DNA from: Kangiellaceae bacterium
GTDB lineage: Bacteria > Pseudomonadota > Gammaproteobacteria > Enterobacterales > Kangiellaceae
NCBI GenBank assembly: GCA_026196875.1
Contig: JAPHTP010000094.1
Location: 31,265-95,264 of the forward strand
Direction of reading: 5' to 3'
DNA length: 64,000 bases
The first letter of the stretch is position 1, and each line of letters opens with the position of its first letter. The position numbers were made by a program, and so were the translations under genes. This document shows positions 27,072 to 36,560 of the stretch, piece by piece. The notes beneath the pieces were generated by a model. That model made no database searches, was not told where the DNA came from, and worked only from the letters and a program-made list of their open reading frames with translations.

Positions 27072-27788
27072 GTGACTGGAGCTGACACTTATAGTCAAGT
27101 ACAACGGGATGATTTTGCGACTCGATATGCGCCGCTGGTGAAGCGTATTGCCCATCATTTGCTCGCTCGGCTTCCTGATAGTGTTCAACTGGAAGACTTG
27201 CTGCAGGCTGGAATGCTCGGATTACTGGAAGCTAAAAACAATTTTGATGCGAGTAAAGGCGCCAGTTTTGAGACTTTTGCCGGTATCCGCATCCGCGGAG
27301 CTATGATAGATGAAATTCGCCGCGGTGATTGGGTACCTCGCTCAGTTCATAAAAACTCTCGGGCAATTGCCGGTGTCATTAAAGAAATTGAACAAAAAAC
27401 CGGAAGAGATGCGCGCGATACCGAGGTGGCAGAGAAACTCGGTGTTGAAGTTGAGGATTACCGGCAAATGCTGATGGAGGTCAGTAGCGGCCACATGCTA
27501 GATTTCGAAGGTCTGGGGGTCTCCGAAGACTATTTCAGCCAAGGCTTATCCGAAAGCGCGATGACACCCCATGAGCGTATCCAAAAAGAAGATTTTCGTA
27601 ACTCACTGGCGACGGCTATCGCGTCCTTACCAGAAAGGGAAAAACTGGTGCTGGCGCTGTACTATGACGAAGAACTCAATTTAAAGGAAATTGGTGAAGT
27701 TTTGGGGGTTAGTGAGTCTCGAATAAGCCAGATTAATAGCCAGGCAATGCTACGTCTACAATCGAGATTAAAAGATTGGAAGAAATAG
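27072..27788 (+). CDS. fliA: RNA polymerase sigma factor FliA (sigma-28)
   Basis: Sigma factor for late flagellar and chemotaxis genes. The preferred start is GTG at 27072, with AAGG 9 bases upstream; the in-frame TTG at 27063 abuts that site and is less likely. The product of about 238 residues has region 2 (YAPLVKRIAHHLLARLP; RGAMIDEIRRGDWVPRS), region 3 and region 4 (LKEIGEVLGVSESRISQINSQA), all typical of FliA. It is likely held by FlgM, encoded elsewhere; the HsbA-like protein at 12.4 kb may influence that balance. Confidence 0.96.
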   Translation: MTGADTYSQVQRDDFATRYAPLVKRIAHHLLARLPDSVQLEDLLQAGMLGLLEAKNNFDASKGASFETFAGIRIRGAMIDEIRRGDWVPRSVHKNSRAIAGVIKEIEQKTGRDARDTEVAEKLGVEVEDYRQMLMEVSSGHMLDFEGLGVSEDYFSQGLSESAMTPHERIQKEDFRNSLATAIASLPEREKLVLALYYDEELNLKEIGEVLGVSESRISQINSQAMLRLQSRLKDWKK

Positions 27789-27860
27789 GTTTTGTCGACT
27801 AAATTTAGTGTAACTCATTATTATTATTAAATTATTGAATATTCCGAACGGAGATAGACT

Positions 27861-28247
27861 TTGGACAAGAATATGAAAATCTTAGTAGTAGACGATTTTT
27901 CGACGATGCGTCGGATTGTGAAAAATCTACTAAGAGATCTTGGATTTACCAATACACACGAAGCTGATGATGGCAGTACTGCACTGCCCATGTTACAGAC
28001 GGGGAATTTTGACTTTTTAATCACCGATTGGAACATGCCGGGAATGCAAGGTATTGATTTGCTGAAAGCGGTACGCGCAGATGAGAAACTGAAATCTATC
28101 CCTGTTTTAATGGTTACCGCAGAATCAAAACGAGAGCAAATTATTGAAGCGGCACAAGCCGGAGTTAATGGCTACATCGTAAAACCTTTTACGGCGGCGA
28201 CATTGAGCGAAAAACTCGACAAGATTTTCGAGCGTATTGATGGCTAG
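27861..28247 (+). CDS. cheY: Chemotaxis response regulator CheY (flagellar system)
   Basis: Receiver that binds FliM when phosphorylated and switches motor rotation. The 128-residue product has Asp11-Asp12, phospho-site Asp56, Thr86, Tyr105 and Lys108, the full classical set. The TTG start is favoured by GGAG at normal spacing; the internal ATG (codon 5) is too far from it. It is directly followed by cheZ. It is closer to classical enterobacterial CheY than the first CheY at 2.5 kb, which has Trp at the Tyr position. Confidence 0.96.
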   Translation: MDKNMKILVVDDFSTMRRIVKNLLRDLGFTNTHEADDGSTALPMLQTGNFDFLITDWNMPGMQGIDLLKAVRADEKLKSIPVLMVTAESKREQIIEAAQAGVNGYIVKPFTAATLSEKLDKIFERIDG

Positions 28248-28286
28248 AAACTGGCCTAACAATGTTACTAATAAAGGATAAAATGC

Positions 28287-29033
28287 ATGAAGCTCTCAGA
28301 CAAAGACCAGCTCGAACAAACTATCTCACAAACTCGAGAGTTGCTGGAACACCTTGAAAACGACGAAATAGAAGATGCACAGGAACTTATCGATTCTTTG
28401 GCACGCGGCGGTGATGAAGACTTGTTTGTTGAAATCGGTAAACTTACTCGCAGACTACATGAAGCGTTAACAACTTTTCACCTTGACTCCAGAATTACCA
28501 GTATCGCTGCTTCTGAAATTCCTGATGCAAAAGACAGATTGAATTATGTTATTGAGCGTACCGAAGAAGCCGCCAATAAAACGATGGATAAAGTGGAGCA
28601 CTGTAACCAGCTTGCCGATGTTATTGCCAAGGATTCTCAAGACTTGTTAGGAGAATTCCAAAAACTCTATCGTAGAGAGTTATCGCCAGGAGATTTTAGA
28701 CAATTATGCAAGAGAATCGAGTCTCATCTGGAGAAAAACAAAAATTCCGCAGATGATCTGCATTCTCAACTTTCGGAAGTTTTGTTAGCACAAGACTATC
28801 AAGATCTAACCGGTCAGGTTATCCGACAAGTGATTACTCTAGTACATGATGTAGAAGAGAGTATGGTTAACGTAATTAAAATGTTTGGAAACATCGATCG
28901 ATATCAAGCTGCAAAAGGTGAATCTACGAAAGCTGAAGGAGCAGAAGGCCCTATTGTTAATAAAGATAAACGTGATGATGTAGTAAGTGGCCAGGACGAA
29001 GTTGACGACCTGTTGTCGAGCTTAGGATTTTAG
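28287..29033 (+). CDS. cheZ: CheY-P phosphatase CheZ
   Basis: Dephosphorylates CheY-P. The 248-residue product is a long helical hairpin with the catalytic motif QDYQDLTGQV (about 169-178) and a C-terminal CheY-binding peptide GQDEVDDLLSSLGF (235-248) joined by a flexible linker. The peptide closely resembles the FliM N-terminus in this genome. It ends 10 bases before the second cheA. Confidence 0.96.
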   Translation: MKLSDKDQLEQTISQTRELLEHLENDEIEDAQELIDSLARGGDEDLFVEIGKLTRRLHEALTTFHLDSRITSIAASEIPDAKDRLNYVIERTEEAANKTMDKVEHCNQLADVIAKDSQDLLGEFQKLYRRELSPGDFRQLCKRIESHLEKNKNSADDLHSQLSEVLLAQDYQDLTGQVIRQVITLVHDVEESMVNVIKMFGNIDRYQAAKGESTKAEGAEGPIVNKDKRDDVVSGQDEVDDLLSSLGF

Positions 29034-29043
29034 GGGTTTGTAA

Positions 29044-31362
29044 ATGTCGTTTGAAGCAGACGAGGAAATTCTACAGGACTTTCTGATCGAGGCAGGTGAA
29101 ATTCTCGAGACTATGTCCGAGCAACTGGTGGCATTGGAAAATGAGCCGGAAGATATGGATCTCCTTAACGGAATTTTCCGAGGCTTTCATACCGTTAAAG
29201 GTGGTGCGGGCTTTTTAGCGTTAGAACCACTCGTCGAAATTTGCCATATCACCGAGAACATTTTCGATATTTTACGTAATGGTGAAAGAACCGCCGACGC
29301 TGATTTAATGGATCAAATTCTGCTCGCTTTAGATATTATCAATGAAATGTTTGATGATGTTAGAAACGGCGAATACCCTACCAACGCAGATCCTGAGTTC
29401 TTAGAAAAGCTAGGCACTTACGCGAAAGCTGCATCCGATGAGGCTGCTCCAACACCGCAAGAACCGGAGCCGGCTCAAGATTTAGAAACTGTACAAACTG
29501 CAGAGCCCGCTTCTGCAGCGAGCGACGAAATCACTGATGACGAATTCGATGCTTTACTTGATGAATTAAATTCGAATGGCAAAACTGAAACAGTAGCGGT
29601 AGCCCCGAAGAGTGAAGAGGCATCTGTTTCCTCCAGTGATGACATTTCCGATGAAGAATTTGAAGCGTTGCTCGATGAACTACATGGGGAAGGAAAGTTT
29701 AACGCGTCGGACGCTGCTGCCGCGCCTGAACCAGCGGCAACAACTCCTGCTAAAACAAGCCCTGCTGCGCCAGCTGATTCCTCGCAAGCGAGTGACGACA
29801 TTACTGATGAGGAGTTTGAAGCTTTACTCGACGAGCTGCACGGTAAAGGCGGACAAGTATCTGTAAAAGAAGATAAAAAAGAAAGTGCGCCGGCGAAACC
29901 CGACACCAAACCTTTGGCTGATGATTCCGAGGCAATCAATGACGACGAGTTTGAAGCTTTACTTGATGAACTTCATGGCAGCGGTAAAGGACCTTCGGTG
30001 GCAGAAGATAAACCTGAGGCTCCGCAAGCAAAACAACCAGCTAAGCCAAAAGCCCCTGCTAAAAAAGCTGAACCAGCCAAACCAGCTCCTAAAAAGGCTG
30101 CACCGAAACCTGCAAGTGAGCCATCCAAGGCTAAAGCTGAGCCTAAAAAGCCGGTAGCTAAGAAACCTGCAGCGAAAAAGCCATCGGCAACCACAGTCAC
30201 TGAAGCTACTGTGAGGGTAGATACCAAGCGGCTAGACGATATTATGAATATGGTCGGTGAGCTAGTACTTGCTAGAAACCGACTAAAGACGCTCGGACAA
30301 ACCAGTCAAGATGAAGATTTAACCAAGGCAATTGCCAACCTGGACATAGTTACCGGAGACCTGCAAGGCGCGGTGATGAAAACCAGAATGCAGCCGATTA
30401 AAAAAGTGTTTGGCCGTTTCCCGCGGGTAGTCAGAGATTTAGCGCGCAGTTTAAAGAAAGAGATTTCTTTGGAAATGGTTGGAGAAGAGACAGATCTGGA
30501 TAAAAACCTGGTTGAAGCGCTGGCAGATCCACTCGTCCATTTGGTGAGAAATTCCGTCGACCACGGCATTGAATCTCCCGATGAAAGAGTCGCTGCTGGA
30601 AAAACGCGGAGCGGAAAAATCATTTTATCCGCTGCTCAAGAAGGTGATCACATCCTGCTTTCCATTCAAGACGATGGTAAAGGAATGAACGCAGATCATT
30701 TGCGGAATTTGGCGGTGGAAAAAGGATTAATGGACAAAGATCAGGCGGATCGCTTAACCGATCAAGAGTGCTACAACTTGATTTTTATGGCCGGCTTTTC
30801 CACCAAAAAAGAGATTTCCGACATATCCGGGCGTGGTGTTGGGATGGATGTTGTTAAAACTAAGATTACGCAACTCAATGGTTCTCTAACCATCGAGTCC
30901 ACTATAGGTGTTGGAACCAAGATATTAATTAAGGTTCCATTGACTTTAGCAATCTTGCCAACCTTGATGGTCAAAGTGAAGGAGCAATCTTTTGCGTTGC
31001 CGTTGACTTCGGTTAATGAAATTTTCCATCTTGACTTAACTAAGACCAACATTGTTGACGGTCAGCTGGTAATAGTGGTGCGAGAAAAGGCATTACCTTT
31101 ATTTTTCCTGGGCGAGTGGTTAACTCTAAATCCCGCAGGAGGGGAAAGGGAAAAAGAAGGGCATGTGGTTTTAGTGCAAGTCGGCACACAGCGAGTAGGA
31201 TTCGTTGTTGATTCTCTAATCGGCCAAGAGGAGGTAGTGATTAAGCCGCTTGGTAAATCTCTTCATGGAACACCGGGAATGGCTGGGGCTACCATTACAA
31301 GTGATGGTGGTATTGCATTGATCATTGATATTCCTAGCTTGCTAAAACACTACGCAAGTTGA
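29044..31362 (+). CDS. cheA: Chemotaxis histidine kinase CheA (flagellar, F6-type) with four acidic repeats
   Basis: Kinase that phosphorylates CheY and CheB. Domains: HPt P1 (1-about 125, His49 in RGFHTVKGG); a linker of about 260 residues; dimerisation helices (from about 390); HATPase (about 455-635; HLVRNSVDHG, DDGKGM, GRGVGMDVV); and a CheW-like P5 domain (to 772). The linker has no folded P2 domain. Instead it carries four copies of an acidic motif, ITDEEFEALLDELHG and variants, starting near residues 161, 199, 251 and 297, then a Lys/Pro/Ala-rich stretch (about 330-385). In Vibrio the CheA linker region (LID) binds ParP; parP is encoded here at 35.1 kb. The motif also resembles the CheY-binding peptides of FliM and CheZ. 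Confidence 0.95.
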   Translation: MSFEADEEILQDFLIEAGEILETMSEQLVALENEPEDMDLLNGIFRGFHTVKGGAGFLALEPLVEICHITENIFDILRNGERTADADLMDQILLALDIINEMFDDVRNGEYPTNADPEFLEKLGTYAKAASDEAAPTPQEPEPAQDLETVQTAEPASAASDEITDDEFDALLDELNSNGKTETVAVAPKSEEASVSSSDDISDEEFEALLDELHGEGKFNASDAAAAPEPAATTPAKTSPAAPADSSQASDDITDEEFEALLDELHGKGGQVSVKEDKKESAPAKPDTKPLADDSEAINDDEFEALLDELHGSGKGPSVAEDKPEAPQAKQPAKPKAPAKKAEPAKPAPKKAAPKPASEPSKAKAEPKKPVAKKPAAKKPSATTVTEATVRVDTKRLDDIMNMVGELVLARNRLKTLGQTSQDEDLTKAIANLDIVTGDLQGAVMKTRMQPIKKVFGRFPRVVRDLARSLKKEISLEMVGEETDLDKNLVEALADPLVHLVRNSVDHGIESPDERVAAGKTRSGKIILSAAQEGDHILLSIQDDGKGMNADHLRNLAVEKGLMDKDQADRLTDQECYNLIFMAGFSTKKEISDISGRGVGMDVVKTKITQLNGSLTIESTIGVGTKILIKVPLTLAILPTLMVKVKEQSFALPLTSVNEIFHLDLTKTNIVDGQLVIVVREKALPLFFLGEWLTLNPAGGEREKEGHVVLVQVGTQRVGFVVDSLIGQEEVVIKPLGKSLHGTPGMAGATITSDGGIALIIDIPSLLKHYAS

Positions 31363-31422
31363 TTTTGGTGCAAGTTTACCTTGGTTCCCGTTAATTTGAG
31401 TGTGTAGGAGAGTGGGAAATAC

Positions 31423-32520
31423 ATGGCAATCAAAGTTCTTATTGTTGACGATTCGCAATTCTTCTGTCGACGAGTTGGTTCCATACTGCATTCAGCCAGT
31501 GATATTGAAGTAGTAGGGATTGCTAACAACGGTCAAGAAGCTATTCAAAAAGCGCAACGACTGCAGCCTGACGTTATTACTTTAGACGTTGAGATGCCAA
31601 TCATGGACGGTGTTACTGCGCTAAAACAAATTGTTAAGGTGTGTGACGCAAGAGTTTTAATGCTGTCGTCGTTAACCTACGAAAACGCCAAAATTACTTT
31701 AGACGCGCTTGACGCTGGGGCGACTGATTTCTTATTAAAATCTTACGAGTCACTTTCAACTGATAGTAGCGGTCTTGTGGTCCAGCTACAAAAGAAAATA
31801 CGAGAGTTAGGTAAAGCTAAAAAATTCATACCTTCTAAACCGGTTGAAACTAAGTCCACATCGGCCCCGACAACGCCTTCGAAAGAAACGCCAACAGGTA
31901 CTCCGGCTCGCCAAAGCTTGCGCTCGGATATCCGAGTTCAATTACCCAAGCAGACGAAGCTTGTCGCAATTGGTGCGTCAACAGGAGGTCCGGTAGCATT
32001 ACAGAAGGTGCTTTCTCCTTTGCCGGCGAATTTTCCTTATCCAATTACTATCACCCAACATATGCCTGGTACTTTTACCGGTGCATTTGCCACTCGCTTA
32101 AATGGCTTGTGTCAGCTGAATATTGTTGAAGCGCAAGATGGTATGCCGTTGCAAAGCGGTCACGTTTATATCGCTCCCGGCGGCAAACAAATGGTATTTG
32201 ATGGGACATCTGCGGCGCCTAGAGTACGTATTAGACCCACCGATCCTCGGCTTCAGTTTTCGCCATCTGTTGACGTCACTTTTGGATCTGCGTCTAAAGT
32301 TCTTGGGGGCGATATACTGGCAATTATATTGACTGGTATGGGCGCTGATGGCACGGAAGGAAGTCGGTTGATCAAGGCTAAAGGTGGAAAAGTTTGGGCC
32401 CAGGATGAAGCGTCCTGTGTGGTTTATGGCATGCCTATGTCGGTAACTAAAGCAGGATTAACGGATAGCCAGTTATCTATTGAGCAATTTGCTCCTGCAT
32501 TGATGCGCGGTGGGCGCTAA
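31423..32520 (+). CDS. cheB: Protein-glutamate methylesterase CheB (flagellar system)
   Basis: Receptor methylesterase of the second system. The 365-residue product has a receiver domain (Asp9-Asp10, Asp55, Lys106 followed by Ser rather than the usual Pro), a Ser/Thr/Pro-rich linker (about 135-175) and an esterase domain with Ser186 (GASTGG), the TQHMP histidine and the GMGADG aspartate. It follows cheA and precedes the stator genes, the usual order in polar flagellates. Confidence 0.95.
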   Translation: MAIKVLIVDDSQFFCRRVGSILHSASDIEVVGIANNGQEAIQKAQRLQPDVITLDVEMPIMDGVTALKQIVKVCDARVLMLSSLTYENAKITLDALDAGATDFLLKSYESLSTDSSGLVVQLQKKIRELGKAKKFIPSKPVETKSTSAPTTPSKETPTGTPARQSLRSDIRVQLPKQTKLVAIGASTGGPVALQKVLSPLPANFPYPITITQHMPGTFTGAFATRLNGLCQLNIVEAQDGMPLQSGHVYIAPGGKQMVFDGTSAAPRVRIRPTDPRLQFSPSVDVTFGSASKVLGGDILAIILTGMGADGTEGSRLIKAKGGKVWAQDEASCVVYGMPMSVTKAGLTDSQLSIEQFAPALMRGGR

Positions 32521-32534
32521 ACAGGCTATGTGAA

Positions 32535-33278
32535 ATGGACCGGCTTACGTTAATTGGTTTGATAGTCGCCGTTGGTGCCATTTTCGGTGGTCAACTCATA
32601 GAAGGCGGTTCAATAGATGCCCTGCTTGATTGGGCAGCATTTATCATTGTTGTAGGTGGCAGTGCCGGTGCTGTTATGATCCAGTCTCACAGTAACACTT
32701 TTTTGAAGGCATTAAAGATCTTTGGCTGGGTGTTTAGGCCTCCTGTTCAGCCTTTAGAGGAGGGAGTGACCAGAGTTGCTGCATGGAGCAATTTAGCTCG
32801 TCGCGAAGGATTGCTTGGCCTAGAGAAAAATCTCGATGAAACTATTGATCCTTTCATACTAAAAGGATTAAACATGTTGGTGGATGGCAATGAGCCTGAT
32901 GCTATTAGAAAGGCAATGTATGTCGAATTGGATGTTGATGATAAAGAGTTACTTAAAGCTGCGAAAGTTTTTGAGTCAATGGGAGGTTACTCTCCGACGT
33001 TAGGAATTGTTGGCGCTGTACTTGGATTGATCCATGTTATGGGAAATTTAAGTAACCCTGAGCTGCTGGGTGCAGGTATTGCCACGGCATTTGTAGCCAC
33101 AATTTATGGTGTTGGTTTTGCCAACTTGTTTTTTATTCCTGTCTATCATAAATTACGCGCGGTGATTGCTGAGAGATCACAATATCGTGAAATGATAGTT
33201 GAGGGTATTGCGTGCATTGCGGAAGGGGAAAATCCACGTGTAATAGAAGGGAAGTTAAGTGGTTATGTAACCCGGTGA
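32535..33278 (+). CDS. motC: Flagellar motor stator protein MotC (MotA/PomA type)
   Basis: Ion-channel subunit of the stator. The 247-residue product has four membrane helices (about 5-22, 32-50, 150-170, 180-205), the conserved PTLGIVGAVLGLIHVM segment and a cytoplasmic loop with the charged residues that contact FliG. It overlaps no gene and is followed 4 bases later by motD. Named by its context (cheB-motC-motD) as in Pseudomonas. Whether it uses H+ or Na+ cannot be settled by eye. Confidence 0.93.
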   Translation: MDRLTLIGLIVAVGAIFGGQLIEGGSIDALLDWAAFIIVVGGSAGAVMIQSHSNTFLKALKIFGWVFRPPVQPLEEGVTRVAAWSNLARREGLLGLEKNLDETIDPFILKGLNMLVDGNEPDAIRKAMYVELDVDDKELLKAAKVFESMGGYSPTLGIVGAVLGLIHVMGNLSNPELLGAGIATAFVATIYGVGFANLFFIPVYHKLRAVIAERSQYREMIVEGIACIAEGENPRVIEGKLSGYVTR

Positions 33279-33282
33279 TACT

Positions 33283-34254
33283 ATGCGAAGAAATCAGGCA
33301 AGTGTATTTGATGAAGAGCAGGAAGTAGGTCGCTGGTTAATTTCTTATGCTGATTTCATCACCTTGCTGTTTGCATTTTTTGTTGTCATGTATTCAATTT
33401 CTCAGGTCAATGAAATCAAATACAAAATTCTTTCGGATTCCCTGATTCAAGCCTTCGACACGCCTCAGAAAAGCCTCGACCCTATTCAAATTGGAGAAGT
33501 TAATCGAAGTCTTCAACCTATAACCGGTGACGATCTGGAGCAACCAGACCAAGATAATGAAAACATTGAATCCGGTAATCTTGATTCTGAAAACTTTGCG
33601 ACTACAGAAGAGTTTAAAGCGCTCGAAAATGGGTTACGAAAATCTTTGGGCGATTTAATTGATAGAGAACTTGCAGATATAAATTCCGATGCTAACTGGA
33701 TAAACATCAATTTAAGAAGCGGACTACTCTTTTCCTCTGGTAGTGATGAGCTAAACACCAGTGCAGACCCATTGTTGGAGGAAGTTTCGAATCACCTGAA
33801 TACTAATTCCCAAATTATATTAGTCCACGGCCACACCGATAATATTCCGATTGACACAGAGCGCTTCCCATCAAATTGGGAACTATCTAGTGCTCGGGGT
33901 GTTGCTGTGGTACGCAAATTGCAGAATCTTAATGTCTTTCCACCACGCATGAGTGTGGAAGGGCACGGCGAATTTCAACCAATAGCAAGTAATGATACGC
34001 CCGAGGGAAGGGCTAAGAACAGAAGAGTCGTTATATCTATTTCTCGCAAACAAAGCATACAACCGGTTGAAACCGCCGAACAGCCGAGTTCGGTTTCCCA
34101 GCTAACCCCTGGGTCTACAACAACGGGTAGCCAAACTCTACAGCAAAAAGATGAAGAACCTGAATTTGAAATTGTTAAACTACCAGGTGGCGGGATCTTG
34201 ATCCGAGGCAAAGAATTGCCGGAAGATAAACCGCAAGATCAGAATAATCAGTAA
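33283..34254 (+). CDS. motD: Flagellar motor stator protein MotD (MotB type)
   Basis: Peptidoglycan-anchored stator subunit. The 323-residue product has one membrane helix with the channel aspartate Asp24 (SYADFITLLFAFFVVMYS), an acidic linker with the plug region, and an OmpA-like peptidoglycan-binding domain (about 175-250; VHGHTDNIPID, NRRVVISI). The C-terminal 70 residues are Pro/Gln-rich and variable. It forms the stator with motC; no other motA/B pair is in the window. Confidence 0.93.
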   Translation: MRRNQASVFDEEQEVGRWLISYADFITLLFAFFVVMYSISQVNEIKYKILSDSLIQAFDTPQKSLDPIQIGEVNRSLQPITGDDLEQPDQDNENIESGNLDSENFATTEEFKALENGLRKSLGDLIDRELADINSDANWININLRSGLLFSSGSDELNTSADPLLEEVSNHLNTNSQIILVHGHTDNIPIDTERFPSNWELSSARGVAVVRKLQNLNVFPPRMSVEGHGEFQPIASNDTPEGRAKNRRVVISISRKQSIQPVETAEQPSSVSQLTPGSTTTGSQTLQQKDEEPEFEIVKLPGGGILIRGKELPEDKPQDQNNQ

Positions 34255-34266
34255 AAGAGGTTTGTT

Positions 34267-35052
34267 GTGAAAGTTTGGACTGTCGCAAATCAAAAAGGCG
34301 GTGTTGGAAAAACCACCACCGTAGCAGCCTTGGCTGGCATACTGGCGGAGAGAGGCTATCGAATATTGATGATCGATAGTGATCCTCATGCCTCCTTGAC
34401 CGCTTATTTTGGGTTTGACAGTGAAAAATTACCTTCAAGTTTGTTTAACTGGTTTTCAGACACCCCGGCAACTTCTCAACAGACTTTAAAAAATATCATC
34501 AATTTAGACCAAAAAAATATTAGTTTAATGCCGGCTTCATTAAGTCTTGCTACTTTGGATAAGCGTTTCAGCAGTAAAGAAGGAATGGGGCTGATTTTTA
34601 GCAAAGTTCTGAGGCTTGTTTCAAATGAGTATGATCATGTGTTGATTGACTGTCCGCCTGTTCTCGGTATTCTGTTGATCAATGCTTTGGCTGCGTGTCA
34701 ACAATTGGTTATTCCAGTGCAAACCGAGTTTCTCGCTATTAAAGGTCTTGAGCGAATGATGAATACGCTTAATATGGTGATCAAAGCGCAACATCACACA
34801 ATCGGTTACACTATTGTGCCGACTATGTTTGATCGCCGCACCAAAGCTTCTATTCAGGCGCTGAGAAATATGCGGGACGAATTCGGCGTACACTTGTGGG
34901 ATAGAATTATTCCGGTTGATACGAAATTTAGAGATGCATCTCGCAGGCACTTGACTCCCGGCATAGCTTATCCTGAAACTCATGGTGTGCTGGCCTACCA
35001 TAAACTTGCTGATAGTTTGCTTGAGCTAACTAGAGATCATAAGGTTGCATAA
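34267..35052 (+). CDS. parC: ParA-family ATPase ParC, polar chemotaxis array positioning
   Basis: ParA-like ATPase that places chemoreceptor arrays at the cell pole in Vibrio and Pseudomonas. The 261-residue product has the deviant Walker A QKGGVGKTTT (about 9-18), DSDPHASLT and a DCPP motif. GTG start with AGAGG upstream. Lying between motD and the parP-like gene identifies it as ParC rather than a plasmid partition protein; no parB or parS is nearby. Confidence 0.92.
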   Translation: MKVWTVANQKGGVGKTTTVAALAGILAERGYRILMIDSDPHASLTAYFGFDSEKLPSSLFNWFSDTPATSQQTLKNIINLDQKNISLMPASLSLATLDKRFSSKEGMGLIFSKVLRLVSNEYDHVLIDCPPVLGILLINALAACQQLVIPVQTEFLAIKGLERMMNTLNMVIKAQHHTIGYTIVPTMFDRRTKASIQALRNMRDEFGVHLWDRIIPVDTKFRDASRRHLTPGIAYPETHGVLAYHKLADSLLELTRDHKVA

Positions 35053-35069
35053 GTTCAAGTTGGTTATCT

Positions 35070-36560
35070 ATGAAACTCAATAAACCGCCAGTTAGTGAAG
35101 AGCAAACCGTACTAGAAGAGTATGTTGATTTTCTTTTGACCGACAAATCAAATGTGACACCACTTCCTGCGAAAAGCGCAACTGACCAAAAGCTTGAAAG
35201 GGTTATAGAAGCTGATGATGAAAAACCAAAATGGACTACAATTGAAAAGGCGACAAAAGGATTTGAAACAGCTGAGCACAAAATCGCGAGAATTAAAAAG
35301 GAGCTGAATGAGGTTGTACATCATGACGATCAGCAAAAGTCTGAGGAGATAACAGATGAGTTTGCCGCTGAATCAAACATTGAGCAAGAAAAAACAGGTC
35401 CTCAGTCATCGGAATTAGAAAGCGTTGAATCAGAAGCTTCAAAAGTCGAGCAACCTAAAATACAACATTCCGGAGCACAGCGATCTAAAGTAGGACAATC
35501 CAACATACAACGGCCTGAACATCCTGAACCCTCCAATTTAGAAACCGAATCTCAATCAAAACTTGAAAAAGATAAAACCAGAGATGATGAGTTTTCATTA
35601 CTAGCGGAAGAAGAAGAAGCGAAGGCGTGGGATGTGGTGTTAACCAAAGAAAAAGAACAAGCGCTATTAAAAGAACTTGATTCAAACGAGTTGTCTGAAG
35701 CTGATAAAGCTAGAGATGGACGTGATGATAAAGCCGCTACAGTTGATGGGGATTTTTCTGACTCAACAGCGAGTAGCGGCTTAGACAAAGCTACATCTGA
35801 AAAAGAATCAGAGAACTCTCAAACCAGAACAAAAGTTGAACTTCCAGCTGGCCAGGGTGGCGCATCATCTTCAATTCAAAACAAAACAAAAGAACTCATC
35901 GAAGAGTTCTTACCACACAAAGAAGAAGATGAAAGGCTTGTTGGAGTTGAAAGACTTCTTGCCAGAATATCTTTGGCGACTCAACCAAAAGTAGAAGAAC
36001 AAACGGAAGCAAAAGTTCAGCAATCCGAATCGGTTGCGACAGAAAACGAAATAAGCCAACAGGCGGCTGAAGCATCTTTTGTCCATCGAGAAGCAGAAAA
36101 GCTGAAGAATATTTTGCCGGAAGTTTTCCAAACATTGATTTTCGAAGTTGGTACAATGCCTTTAGCTGTACCGCTTCTAAAGCTTGGTGGGATAGTGAAA
36201 ATATCGAGTGAAGATATTACTCCTTTGGTTGGCACGCCAGATTGGTTTGTTGGTTTAGTTCCAAATGACCGAGGAAATTTATTGGTTGTGGATACTCAAA
36301 ATTATTTGATGCCAGAGCAAGCCGGTAAAACTGCTGACGAAATGAACTACGAGTATTTGATTTTATTGGATGATTCTAACTGGGCTTTGGCGTGTAACTC
36401 TGTTGGGGATGCCAAGAATTTAGTTCAAGATGATATTCGATGGTCGGAAAGATCTTCTCGAAGACCTTGGTTTGCAGGAATGGTTGTTGAATACATGAGT
36501 GCGCTAATCGAAGTTGATGAGTTAATTAACATGCTGGCGGATACAATTACCGAAAAATAA
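35070..36560 (+). CDS. parP: ParP-like protein with C-terminal CheW-type domain
   Basis: Polar array protein that binds ParC, CheA and receptors and keeps CheA in the array (known for Vibrio ParP). The 496-residue product has a conserved N-terminal helix (VSEEQTVLEEYVDFLLTD, about 6-23), a long acidic, Ser/Glu/Lys-rich disordered middle (about 45-345) and a C-terminal CheW-like (AIF) domain (about 360-490). The middle is longer than I expect for the family. In relatives a cheW gene follows; here the transcript ends at a terminator 1 base after the stop. All CheW genes in this window lie in the first che operon. Confidence 0.88.
   Translation: MKLNKPPVSEEQTVLEEYVDFLLTDKSNVTPLPAKSATDQKLERVIEADDEKPKWTTIEKATKGFETAEHKIARIKKELNEVVHHDDQQKSEEITDEFAAESNIEQEKTGPQSSELESVESEASKVEQPKIQHSGAQRSKVGQSNIQRPEHPEPSNLETESQSKLEKDKTRDDEFSLLAEEEEAKAWDVVLTKEKEQALLKELDSNELSEADKARDGRDDKAATVDGDFSDSTASSGLDKATSEKESENSQTRTKVELPAGQGGASSSIQNKTKELIEEFLPHKEEDERLVGVERLLARISLATQPKVEEQTEAKVQQSESVATENEISQQAAEASFVHREAEKLKNILPEVFQTLIFEVGTMPLAVPLLKLGGIVKISSEDITPLVGTPDWFVGLVPNDRGNLLVVDTQNYLMPEQAGKTADEMNYEYLILLDDSNWALACNSVGDAKNLVQDDIRWSERSSRRPWFAGMVVEYMSALIEVDELINMLADTITEK

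Noticed and set aside
29475..30227. Long minus-strand open frames across the CheA repeat and Lys/Pro/Ala linker
   Set aside because: They are low-complexity mirror frames caused by the biased codons of the repeat region; no start signals or family resemblance.
34267..35052. ParA-family ATPase considered as a plasmid or integrative-element partition gene
   Set aside because: No parB, parS or mobility gene; position between motD and parP fits the chemotaxis-array ParC.
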